64,000 nucleotides of DNA, from assembly GCA_021825465.1 (NCBI GenBank), contig JAKAGX010000001.1:12952-76951 (forward strand), given 5' to 3'. Source of the DNA: a bacterium (GTDB taxonomy: Bacteria > Patescibacteriota > Minisyncoccia > UBA6257 > GWB1-50-10). Position 1 is the stretch's first letter. Each line of letters opens with the position of its first letter. The notes beneath the pieces are model-generated. The model worked only from the letters and a program-made list of their open reading frames with translations, ran no database searches and was not told where the DNA came from. A program made the translations under genes and the position numbers. Below are positions 42,138 through 49,872 of the stretch, one piece after another.

Positions 42138-43844
42138 CTATGCCGTCAATTCACTGTAGCATTTCTTGCAAAGGATGTTTTGGGCATCGTGATTACTGAT
42201 CGATGTCATAAATTCGGCCCCACACTTCGAACACGCTCTCTTTTCCATCTTCAAGTTATCGACCCATATATCGATCTTCTTATTGATCCTGCAAAAAGGA
42301 CATTCGCGGGGCAACGGATAATTCATCTTCCGAAGGAACTCCAATTCATCCCTTGTTATTCTGAACCCCCGGCCGCATCGAGCGCAACCGATGATCTCGC
42401 TTAAAATTGAATCCGGCGCATCCTTGATATGATCCGGCAGATCGGCGGCTTTTTTCGTCACCTCGTATTCTTTTTTTTCAAAAGCACGCCATCCGTAGCC
42501 TTCGTCGCGCGCATCGCGCTCGGTCATCGGAAAAAAATTTTGAGCCAACGTCTCGTTATATGCGAACGTGCTCATTTCGATCGGGAAGAATTCCCCATAT
42601 CGATACACCCTGCCCTTCCGATCGGTGTACGGCATGTCCATCATATGTTGGCGTATTTTCGGAACGAGAGCATCGTATTCCTCGGGGGTATATTGCTTGT
42701 TTAAAATGCAATACTGCCCCTTTTTAAGGGAAATGGATCCGAAGACATGTGCCCCGCCGTAAATGAGAAATGAATATTCGGAGTCGACCAAATTCAATCC
42801 CGACCCATAATTGAATTTCACTTCGCTCGCGTTTTCACCGACATTCGGCGAATCGTAGGAAAGCGTGAGATTATTTCCCCAGCTTGTAATGTCGTAGCAA
42901 TCTTTCGTTCCCGGAAGGTAGAGCATCGCGAGATACTTTGAATTTTCTGCGCCCAAAACTTCGTAGCATTCCTTGCAATTCCGCGATTGGAACACGTTGT
43001 TCCCCGTGCAGTTTTCGGTAAATTCATCGAAGACCGGCTTCGGCGGGAACTTTTTCCAATGCTCTTCGGCAAGCTTCTGGATCTCTTGATACTCGCGATA
43101 CGACCCGAGGTCCCATCTTTTGATCTCTTTGAAATATTCTTCTTTTGAATACGGCTTGTTGAAAATATAGTATTTTTTATTCCTTAAATTGACCGAAGCG
43201 AAACAATTTTGGCATCCCCACGAATATTTCAAGAAGTATGAATCGATCGACTCCGTTACTTGCCCTCGAAGGCCGGCACATCGGGTGCATCGGTATGTAT
43301 GCATCGAATCGTAGCAAAGCTCCGAATTCATGATGAGCGATGAGTCGAAGACCGACCTGCTCTCTGTGACGTAAAAGCCGTACGCGGAATCCTCGTCGAA
43401 ATCGGCGTGAAAGAGCATATAGACATTCTTGTTATTGCCGCTCAAGTGTGAATACGGCGAGGTCTTCAGGGTCATAAAATCCGTCGAGAGCGCCGGAAGC
43501 GGGGCTTCGCGCACAAGGTCCTTGAATTGTTCGAAGAAGGGCCGCGAAAAATCGTAATCGCGGCCGTAATCGCGGGGATCCCACGTATCACTGAACCAGC
43601 AAGGCAAACAAAAAACCCGGTAGGGTGCGTCAGGCGCGTAAACAGAAATAGTATCCTTGCTGCACAAGTCGCACTTCCGCTTATAGAGGTTGATGACATT
43701 CATAAACGCCAAGCGCCGCTTTTCGCGGCACTCGGGACAAAACGTCGGCGGAGGGACTTTTATCCTCTCATAAAAAGCGAGATCCTCAGGCTCAATGACA
43801 AATTCGCGGCGGCAGTTCTGGCAAACTTCTTTCCGGGGACCCAT
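42138..43844 (-). CDS. Array member 13: zinc-ribbon/solenoid protein, sister of member 10
   Basis: 568 aa. Ribbon 1 is CQNCRREF with TFCPECREKRR, knuckle 2 is complete (KCDLCSKDTIS, VFCLPCWFSD), and ribbon 2 is CARCGRGFRI with RECPFCR. The last knuckle is CSKCGAEF with LCKKCY, as in member 10. In the solenoid it shares DSAYGFYVTES and the MHTYRCTRC-type turn with that copy. Box 1 is NLRNKKYYIFNKPYSKEEY. Box 2 has SLKKGQYCILNKQYTPEEY. Its start sits 2 nt after the stop of the small membrane gene at 43847, so the two are translationally coupled. Confidence 0.85.
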   Translation of the reverse strand: MGPRKEVCQNCRREFVIEPEDLAFYERIKVPPPTFCPECREKRRLAFMNVINLYKRKCDLCSKDTISVYAPDAPYRVFCLPCWFSDTWDPRDYGRDYDFSRPFFEQFKDLVREAPLPALSTDFMTLKTSPYSHLSGNNKNVYMLFHADFDEDSAYGFYVTESRSVFDSSLIMNSELCYDSMHTYRCTRCAGLRGQVTESIDSYFLKYSWGCQNCFASVNLRNKKYYIFNKPYSKEEYFKEIKRWDLGSYREYQEIQKLAEEHWKKFPPKPVFDEFTENCTGNNVFQSRNCKECYEVLGAENSKYLAMLYLPGTKDCYDITSWGNNLTLSYDSPNVGENASEVKFNYGSGLNLVDSEYSFLIYGGAHVFGSISLKKGQYCILNKQYTPEEYDALVPKIRQHMMDMPYTDRKGRVYRYGEFFPIEMSTFAYNETLAQNFFPMTERDARDEGYGWRAFEKKEYEVTKKAADLPDHIKDAPDSILSEIIGCARCGRGFRITRDELEFLRKMNYPLPRECPFCRINKKIDIWVDNLKMEKRACSKCGAEFMTSISNHDAQNILCKKCYSELTA

Positions 43845-43846
43845 AG

Positions 43847-44035
43847 CTACTCCGCGTCGTCGCCTTCCTCTTCTACATTAATATGATTCTCGGTAAGGAG
43901 CCCGGCTTCCTTCAGTTTTTTCTGCTGCATTTTGAAAATCCTCTTGCATCGAGCGGTCAAAATCAAACCTCTCACGATCTTGTACGCGAGAAAAAGAATG
44001 ACTAATCCTATTACGATGTACCAAAAAACATTCAT
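43847..44035 (-). CDS. Small single-pass membrane protein
   Basis: 62 aa with one membrane helix (residues 4-24, YIVIGLVILFLAYKIV). A basic cytoplasmic stretch follows (ARCKRIFKMQQKKLKEAG) and the tail is acidic (VEEEGDDAE). TATAAT (44051-44046) lies 9 nt upstream of the ATG. Because it heads the transcript that enters array member 13, it could tie that array segment to the membrane, but this is only positional. No family is recognised. Confidence 0.7.
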   Translation of the reverse strand: MNVFWYIVIGLVILFLAYKIVRGLILTARCKRIFKMQQKKLKEAGLLTENHINVEEEGDDAE

Positions 44036-44045
44036 CGTGAAAGTA

Positions 44046-44051
44046 TTATAT
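44046..44051 (-). promoter_or_regulatory. -10 box heading the array segment 13-12-11-10
   Basis: TATAAT on the minus strand lies 9 nt before the ATG of the 62-aa membrane protein. It is the best candidate promoter for array member 13, which starts 2 nt after that gene ends. Confidence 0.5.
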
Positions 44052-44084
44052 CACAAATATGATGAAAAATCAAGATTTCTTTTC

Positions 44085-44390
44085 CTATCCCACAACTGTC
44101 GTCATCCATTCCTTATATGCCCTATTGACGCGTCGAACATCCACGACCGCAACAAGCGGCGTTGAATAGGAATGGTTTTGCTGGATGAGATCTTCGACAT
44201 CCTGCACCTTCGACTCATTGGTCTTGATGAGAAGCGCATACTCGTTCTCGCACTTCATTTTCCCCTCCCAGGTATAGCACGATTCGATCGGCCACGTGTT
44301 GACGCACGCGGCGATCTTCCGCTCGACAATGAGCTTTGCAAGCTTTCTGGCTTCCTCAACACCTTCACAGGTTGAATAAATGAAAACCAT
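44085..44390 (-). CDS. cutA: CutA1-like protein
   Basis: 101 aa covering the full CutA1 trimeric ferredoxin-like fold. The signature runs through ARKLAKLIVERKIAACVN, SCYTWEGKMKCENEYALLIKT, and HSYSTPLVAVVDV. CutA proteins are stable trimers linked to divalent cation tolerance, with an unclear biochemical role. The start is 6 nt after a TAAAAT box. The C-terminus (REAYKEWM-like) is as usual. Confidence 0.92.
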   Translation of the reverse strand: MVFIYSTCEGVEEARKLAKLIVERKIAACVNTWPIESCYTWEGKMKCENEYALLIKTNESKVQDVEDLIQQNHSYSTPLVAVVDVRRVNRAYKEWMTTVVG

Positions 44391-44427
44391 AACGTTATTT
44401 TATTTTCGACCTTTCCTCGAGATGGAT

Positions 44428-45882
44428 TTATACCAAAGGTTCGGGAGTCTGATTGTCTTCCGCCGGCTTCCCCGTGATAGCCGCCTTTTCTTGAGCGCTC
44501 CGCCAAATGCCTGCTTCTTCCTCGGCGATAAGTTTTTTCGCAGCATCTGCCGAAATGGAATATTTTTCGCGCGAACGCTTGATGATCTCGTCCTTGAACG
44601 AGGGATGGGTCGGCGGCAAAACGCGCAACGTTTCCGCCGAGAATGGATCGTAGGTTTCGCCGTCGATCGTCATTTTGATGTAAATTTGGCCCATGCCGAG
44701 ATTGATCATATCCTTCACGTCGAAAACCGGCGCCATTTCCGGCTTCAGCTTTACTGCATCTTCGCCGCCGACGCGGAAAATAATGATGGTTCCGGTATTC
44801 CCCAAAACGGCGGCTTGCACCTTCGGCAGCAGCTGTCCGACGTACTGGTGGGCAACGGTAAGGCAAAGGCCGTACTTCCTGGCTTCCGACAAAAGGTTTT
44901 CGAACGTATCGGTCACGAGGTTCTGAAACTCATCGACATACAGATAAAAATCGTTCCGCTCGGCTTGCGGCAAGGTTGCCCGCGCCATGCCCGCTTGCTT
45001 GATCTTCGTAATGAACATCGATCCGAAGAAGCTTGAATTTTCTTCGCCGATCTTCCCTTTCGAGAGATTGATAAGAATGATCTTTTTGTCGTTCATCAGC
45101 TTCTCGAGATCGATCTTGTTCTCCTTTTGGCCGAAGATGTTCCGGAGCATCGGATTCGAAAGGAATTGGCCGAGTTTGTTCACCAAAGGAATGATGGCTT
45201 CCGTATCGAATTTCTCCGACCAGTCGGCGAACTCGATGGCCCAGAAGCGTTTCACCATGTCGTCTTCGATGTACTCCACAACCTTTTGCCGGTAGTTTCG
45301 GTCGGAAAGCATCGAAATCATGCCGCGCATCGTGGCATGCGGATAATCGAGGAGCGCAAGGCATGTGAATCGGAACACGTGCTCCAAGCGGGGCGTCCAG
45401 TTCGCGCCGAACTGTTTTTCCATGACCTCGATCAAACCTTGCGTCAGCTGATGCTTGAACGAAGGATCGATGTTTGCCAAGGGATTGAACGATGCCGGAT
45501 ACTCGATATCCGAAGGGTCGATGATGCACACATCGTCGATGCGGTTTTCGGGAATGGACGGGAGGATGTCGTCGATGGTATCGCCGTGCGGATCGATCAA
45601 GCAAAGGCCGTACCCATACTCAATGTCCTGCCTGACCAAAAGTTCCATCAGCTTCGATTTACCGACGCCGCTTTTGCCGATGATGTAGGTATGCCGGCGG
45701 CGGTCGACCCGTTTCAGGCCGAAAATGAACTTCTTTTCCTCAAGAGCAGCGACGTAGTTCGTGCGGCCGATATATGAAATTTCGGACGGCGAAACTTTCC
45801 CGTAAACCGGCAATTGCGGCGGCGGGGGCGCATACTTGATGATTTGGAGCCTTGTTTGTCTTTGTTGCTGTGGTTGCGGCAT
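44428..45882 (-). CDS. VirD4/TraG-like AAA ATPase, second paralogue
   Basis: 484 aa. Walker A is GKSGVGKSKLMELLV, and the Walker B region is YLYVDEFQNLVTDTFENLLSEARKYGL, followed by AHQYVGQLLPKVQ. The nucleotide-binding core aligns along its length with the ATPase at 9222-10946 but lacks its long C-terminal tail. The N-terminus is Gln/Pro-rich and short. It is the last gene of a three-gene run with the membrane proteins at 45892 and 46435, which are probably its partners in a translocation or DNA-handling complex at the membrane. Confidence 0.8.
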   Translation of the reverse strand: MPQPQQQRQTRLQIIKYAPPPPQLPVYGKVSPSEISYIGRTNYVAALEEKKFIFGLKRVDRRRHTYIIGKSGVGKSKLMELLVRQDIEYGYGLCLIDPHGDTIDDILPSIPENRIDDVCIIDPSDIEYPASFNPLANIDPSFKHQLTQGLIEVMEKQFGANWTPRLEHVFRFTCLALLDYPHATMRGMISMLSDRNYRQKVVEYIEDDMVKRFWAIEFADWSEKFDTEAIIPLVNKLGQFLSNPMLRNIFGQKENKIDLEKLMNDKKIILINLSKGKIGEENSSFFGSMFITKIKQAGMARATLPQAERNDFYLYVDEFQNLVTDTFENLLSEARKYGLCLTVAHQYVGQLLPKVQAAVLGNTGTIIIFRVGGEDAVKLKPEMAPVFDVKDMINLGMGQIYIKMTIDGETYDPFSAETLRVLPPTHPSFKDEIIKRSREKYSISADAAKKLIAEEEAGIWRSAQEKAAITGKPAEDNQTPEPLV

Positions 45883-45891
45883 GAATATTCG

Positions 45892-46431
45892 TTATTTCAG
45901 GGCCCGTATCGTTCTTAAAAACGACTCGTAAACGCGGAGCATTTCTTCCGCTTCTTCCTTCTTCAATTCGAAGCCCGGCGTATGCACCAATTCGTTCCGG
46001 AGCTTGTGCGCCCGCCACAGGTCCTCGATTTGATTGAAATCGTCGTAGGTGAAGTGTTGCAACCGATCGGCCATATGTTCCCCCGGGAGTCCCATTTGTT
46101 TCAGTGCGGAATCGACGAGATTGTCGGCCGATATGACGGCGAGCATGAGCGATTGCGCTTTTCCTTCCCGCGCTTTTTCTTCGATGCCGGACCAATGCGC
46201 CGCAAAGTTCGCCGTATTGAAGGAAAAAGGTTTTGCTTCCGCCCCCGATCCTTCCTTCTTGCCTTCAATCCCTTCTTCCTCGAACTCCCCTTCAATGGGC
46301 GGGCGGATCTCCCACCCCTTTGCGAAATAAATTATCGCCGCCACGAAAAGGATCGCATCCAAAACGATGAACGCGATGCGGAAACCGCCATAGAGCCCTT
46401 CCCAATTGATCGCTTCAAAAAAATGGATCAT
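45892..46431 (-). CDS. Membrane protein of the VirD4-like cluster
   Basis: 179 aa. One N-terminal membrane helix (FRIAFIVLDAILFVAAIIYFAKGW) precedes an acidic linker. A helical cytoplasmic domain follows with HWSGIEEKAREGKAQSLMLAVISADNLVDSALKQMG and ELVHTPGFELKKEEAEEMLRVYESF. The latter resembles HEPN-like or DUF4145-like helical domains. The function is unknown. Its start is 4 nt from the stop of the 475-aa gene, and it lies directly before the ATPase gene. Confidence 0.7.
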   Translation of the reverse strand: MIHFFEAINWEGLYGGFRIAFIVLDAILFVAAIIYFAKGWEIRPPIEGEFEEEGIEGKKEGSGAEAKPFSFNTANFAAHWSGIEEKAREGKAQSLMLAVISADNLVDSALKQMGLPGEHMADRLQHFTYDDFNQIEDLWRAHKLRNELVHTPGFELKKEEAEEMLRVYESFLRTIRALK

Positions 46432-46434
46432 TGA

Positions 46435-47862
46435 TTACTTATACCGCTCTATTTCTTCGTCGGCGCCGAAGATGGCGAGCCCTGCCGGCGGGCCCGTCTT
46501 TCTGCTTTCAAGATGTCTCAAATGCGGTTCCGTGAGAACGATGGACGTTGGGATATGAAAGAGCGTCGCGATGCACTTCGTATTCATAAGGAAATTTCTC
46601 GATGCGTTCCAGTTGAAGAAATATGAGGTCATGACGCGACCCACCAGGCTCTCGGGAGGAATTTCTCGCTCTTTATAATCAAAGAGGATGCGGGCTTTGC
46701 GGTATTCGCCGCGCGTCTTGGGAAAAATGTACGGGCTGCTCCAAAGCTTCGTACGCGTCGAGACATTGTAGTTTTGCGTAAAACCGTTCATATCAAGCGC
46801 CGCATATTGGCTGAAGGCGCCGATCAAACCTCGCCGCGGATAGCTGTCCGTAAAGGTGGCGCGCGGCGAAATGTACACGAAGCGCGCCAATGTTTCGAAG
46901 GCCGGCTTCGAGAGATTTTCCTCGACGGCTTTCAAAATTTCCGTTTGGCGGGGGCTCCGCATCGTGAACATGCTGAATTCCCCTTCGCCGGGGTTTATTT
47001 CCGTTTTCGTTCTTTTCGACTGCTGCCGCAGCTCTTCCAATTCCCCCTTCGAATCATCGAGCCACTTGTCGTGATTGGTCATCGGGTCCTTTCCGGTCGG
47101 CGCGATCAAAAGCTGGATCCCCACGAACTCATCCTTCATGAGCTTTCCCATGACCTCGAGGAAAGATGAAATGGGATCGAATCTTTTTTCTTCGTCGGGG
47201 CTCGCTTCGAAATCGGCATACGTTTTAATGGGGTACAATTCTTCCTTTTGGAGAAGCATTTCCGTCCCCCACAGATCGAATCCTTCTTCGTACATCGACG
47301 TAACGCTCTTCGGAAGCCTGTCAATATAGTCGGGCACTTCGATGATATCGATATCCGGATAATACGAGAAGAACGACGCTTCAACCAGATTTTTCAAGCC
47401 GGCGTAAATGCGGATATAAAAATGAATTTCTCCTCCGAAACTCGCCATTTCGAGCGAAAACCACCGCGTCACTTCTCCTTCGATGTATTTTTCCTTGAAA
47501 TCGGACGGTGCGTTCCGGAGCGCATGGATCGCCGTCAAGACCTGCTCCATCGCCTGAGGGCTTTTTTGAATGTTCCGGGGAACTCGAAGCTCCAAAAGGA
47601 CCCACTTCAAAGACTTTTTATACATCTCCCGCTTGTAATGGAGCCACAATTCCTTGAATAGATTGAAGAGAATGATGAAAACCCACAGCCACCACGTATA
47701 TTCGAGAAAATACAAAAAAGCCCTCCAAATGGACGAGGGGCCGGTGAAGGGCACCAAAAAAGATCCAATGAGCCCGGCAACAAAAATAGCAAGCCAGATC
47801 TCCCACGTCGAGAAGAGATCCTTCAGGATGTCGCCAAAACCGCCAACAATATCTTTCAGCAT
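46435..47862 (-). CDS. Large membrane protein of the VirD4-like cluster
   Basis: 475 aa. Two N-terminal membrane helices (IWLAIFVAGLIGSFLVPF and FLYFLEYTWWLWVFIILFNLF) are followed by about 390 cytoplasmic residues. These include LLELRVPRNIQKSPQAMEQ and GGEIHFYIRIYAGLKNLVEASFFSYYPDIDI. Membrane proteins of this design recur next to VirD4/DUF87 ATPases in CPR genomes, as I recall them. It probably anchors and gates the ATPase. A TATAAT lies 12 nt upstream of the ATG, so this is the operon start. Confidence 0.7.
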   Translation of the reverse strand: MLKDIVGGFGDILKDLFSTWEIWLAIFVAGLIGSFLVPFTGPSSIWRAFLYFLEYTWWLWVFIILFNLFKELWLHYKREMYKKSLKWVLLELRVPRNIQKSPQAMEQVLTAIHALRNAPSDFKEKYIEGEVTRWFSLEMASFGGEIHFYIRIYAGLKNLVEASFFSYYPDIDIIEVPDYIDRLPKSVTSMYEEGFDLWGTEMLLQKEELYPIKTYADFEASPDEEKRFDPISSFLEVMGKLMKDEFVGIQLLIAPTGKDPMTNHDKWLDDSKGELEELRQQSKRTKTEINPGEGEFSMFTMRSPRQTEILKAVEENLSKPAFETLARFVYISPRATFTDSYPRRGLIGAFSQYAALDMNGFTQNYNVSTRTKLWSSPYIFPKTRGEYRKARILFDYKEREIPPESLVGRVMTSYFFNWNASRNFLMNTKCIATLFHIPTSIVLTEPHLRHLESRKTGPPAGLAIFGADEEIERYK

Positions 47863-47900
47863 TCCCTTACGGGAATTATACTACGTTCCGAGCCGGCTTT

Positions 47901-48917
47901 CTACGCCTCCCGAACGGAGAACCTGCCGTCATCGAGCTTCTTAAAATGATTCTTATTTTGCAGATTCAAGATAACCGTGTTTTCCTTCACCAACCGCTGT
48001 GCCTTCACGAGTTCAATGATCTTGTCCACCTTTTGAGGCCCGTTCTTCTTCAAAAGATCCACCAGAACGTCTTTCACCGTTCCCGGCTCGAAGCCGTGCT
48101 CACGAAGCGCGTACATTCCCCTTCCGACCAAAACGAATCGATGATCTTTGATGAGTTCGTTGTGCACCGTTTGAACATGCGGAACTTTTTTGTCCAATCC
48201 GTATTTATACGAGTACTTGGCGATGTCCGTGAAGTGGAGCGGCGCTCCATGTTTCCTTAATACCAAGTAGACCCTGTCGCGGATCGTTTTCGGTTCTATT
48301 TCCGGCCAGTTTTTAAGGCCGAAGTCTCCGAAGATGTTCGTCCCGAAGTGCTTCGGGATCGAGAGGAAATGGCATGATGCAAGATCCTTGCACTGGCCGA
48401 GGTACGACTTGCTCGTCAAGATCGCCGTTTTTTCTTTCGTGGTCAAAAACTTCGTCATACCGTTCACGAACTCGAGGAATTTCTTCCGCGCATCGTTCGT
48501 TGCATACCAGTAAGCGTTCATTTTGTCGTCTTCCTTGGCATACATCGGTTCGTTGGAGACCAACAAAACGAAGCGCACTTTTTCTTTCGCGTTCTTTGTC
48601 TTTGCATCGATCTTCAGGCCGTAAAGGACGTCGTTCAAGAAATCTTCGTCCAGTTTCACGCCACCCGCCGAAAGGAGGTGTTTTTTCGCAAAATCGACGA
48701 TTTCCTTTCCATCCGTCTTCGTCTTTTCCCGGATCTTCTTCAATGCTTGTTCTTCGATTTGCCGTACCCGTTCCCGCGTAATGCCTATTTCATCGCCGAT
48801 CTCTTGGAGCGTTTCCGTTTTTCCGTTCTTCAAACCGAACCGGCCGACAACGATCCGCCGCTGTTTGGGTGGTAGAGTCAAAAGAATATCGTCAATGATG
48901 GCATTCACGTTTTTCAT
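47901..48917 (-). CDS. Sigma region 4-like HTH fused to HARE-HTH domains
   Basis: 338 aa. Residues of about 10-65 form a sigma-70 region 4 (LPPKQRRIVVGRFGL, then LQEIGDEIGITRERVRQIEEQALKKI), the part that binds the -35 box. The C-terminal half holds one or two winged HARE-HTH domains (PLHFTDIAKYS, HNELIKDHRFVLVGRGMYAL). This winged-helix type also occurs in RNA polymerase delta. No sigma region 2 is visible, so it cannot be a complete sigma factor. A role as an RNA-polymerase-associated regulator is likely. It has its own strong promoter. Confidence 0.8.
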   Translation of the reverse strand: MKNVNAIIDDILLTLPPKQRRIVVGRFGLKNGKTETLQEIGDEIGITRERVRQIEEQALKKIREKTKTDGKEIVDFAKKHLLSAGGVKLDEDFLNDVLYGLKIDAKTKNAKEKVRFVLLVSNEPMYAKEDDKMNAYWYATNDARKKFLEFVNGMTKFLTTKEKTAILTSKSYLGQCKDLASCHFLSIPKHFGTNIFGDFGLKNWPEIEPKTIRDRVYLVLRKHGAPLHFTDIAKYSYKYGLDKKVPHVQTVHNELIKDHRFVLVGRGMYALREHGFEPGTVKDVLVDLLKKNGPQKVDKIIELVKAQRLVKENTVILNLQNKNHFKKLDDGRFSVREA

Positions 48918-48934
48918 GAATTTATCGTAAAATC

Positions 48935-48963
48935 ATTCTACCACAAGGTTAAAAAGTAGTCAA
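48935..48963 (-). promoter_or_regulatory. Sigma-70-type promoter of the sigma4/HARE-HTH gene
   Basis: TTGACT (48963-48958) and TAGAAT (48940-48935) are separated by 17 nt on the minus strand. The ATG is 17 nt after the -10. The promoter touches the end of secF, whose stop lies at 48964. Confidence 0.7.
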
Positions 48964-49872
48964 CTAGTCCTTCTTCTGCCACAGATACAGGAGCGGGCTC
49001 GCAACAAATATGGAAGAATAGGTTCCAAAAATAGTGCCGATCAGTATCGTAAGGATGAAATAAAAGAGGGATTGCGGGCCGAATACGAGGAGTGCAACGA
49101 GGACCAAGACGAGCGTGAAGGACGTATTCACAGACCTCGCAAATGTCTCGCGGACGCTGTAGTCGATGACCTCCGCAAGCGATGTCTTCTTTCCCCGGGC
49201 AACCAAGAGATTTTCCCGAATTCGGTCGAAGACGACGATGGTATCGTGAACGGAAAAGCCCATGATGACCAAAAGCGCCACGATGAAATTGGTATCTATT
49301 TCAATGCCCTTGAAAAATCCGAGAAGCGCCAAAAAACCCGCCGGGATCGAAACGTCGTGAACGAGCGTCGCAAGCGTTATCAGTCCGTATTTCCACGACT
49401 TGACCGGCTCCGAAACTTTCCGGAAGGCGTACGCGATGTAGAGGGAAATGCCGATCAAAACGAGGATGATGGCGGTCATTGATTTGTGCGCCAGCTCGCT
49501 CCCCACCGTGGGGCCGATGCTCGAAAAATTCTCGTCGTTGAAGCTTCCGATCTTCGTCTTCAGGGCGTCGGCATACTGTTGATGGCTTGCTTCGCTCATC
49601 TCCGGCGTTTCGATATCGAACTGATTCGGACCGAGGCTCCTCACCGTCAATTCCGAAAGACCCGCGGACGAAAGCACCGATTGCACCTCGGAAACCGAAA
49701 CGTTTCCGCTTGTGAACGCAACTTGCCATTCGGTCCCCCCCGAAAGATCGATTCCCGGCTTCAAGCCGAGGAAAATGACGCACAGCCAACTTGCAAGGAC
49801 AATGACCGCCGCGAACGACAAATAGTATTTCCTGTTTTCTACGACGTTCAAAAATTTCATTTTGGTGTTCAT
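48964..49872 (-). CDS. secF: Protein translocase subunit SecF
   Basis: 302 aa with six membrane helices and the large periplasmic loop after helix 1. Helix 4-5 motifs include VIMGFSVHDTIVVFDRIRENL, the SecF signature, and GIDLSGGTEWQVAF lies after helix 1. Together with SecD it uses the proton or sodium gradient to help SecYEG release exported proteins. Its start overlaps secD by 4 nt. Confidence 0.95.
   Translation of the reverse strand: MNTKMKFLNVVENRKYYLSFAAVIVLASWLCVIFLGLKPGIDLSGGTEWQVAFTSGNVSVSEVQSVLSSAGLSELTVRSLGPNQFDIETPEMSEASHQQYADALKTKIGSFNDENFSSIGPTVGSELAHKSMTAIILVLIGISLYIAYAFRKVSEPVKSWKYGLITLATLVHDVSIPAGFLALLGFFKGIEIDTNFIVALLVIMGFSVHDTIVVFDRIRENLLVARGKKTSLAEVIDYSVRETFARSVNTSFTLVLVLVALLVFGPQSLFYFILTILIGTIFGTYSSIFVASPLLYLWQKKD

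Noticed and set aside
16917..43844. CRISPR array or DNA tandem repeat
   Set aside because: The recurrent short strings are codons of conserved protein boxes in paralogous genes. They have no constant spacing or spacer/repeat structure.
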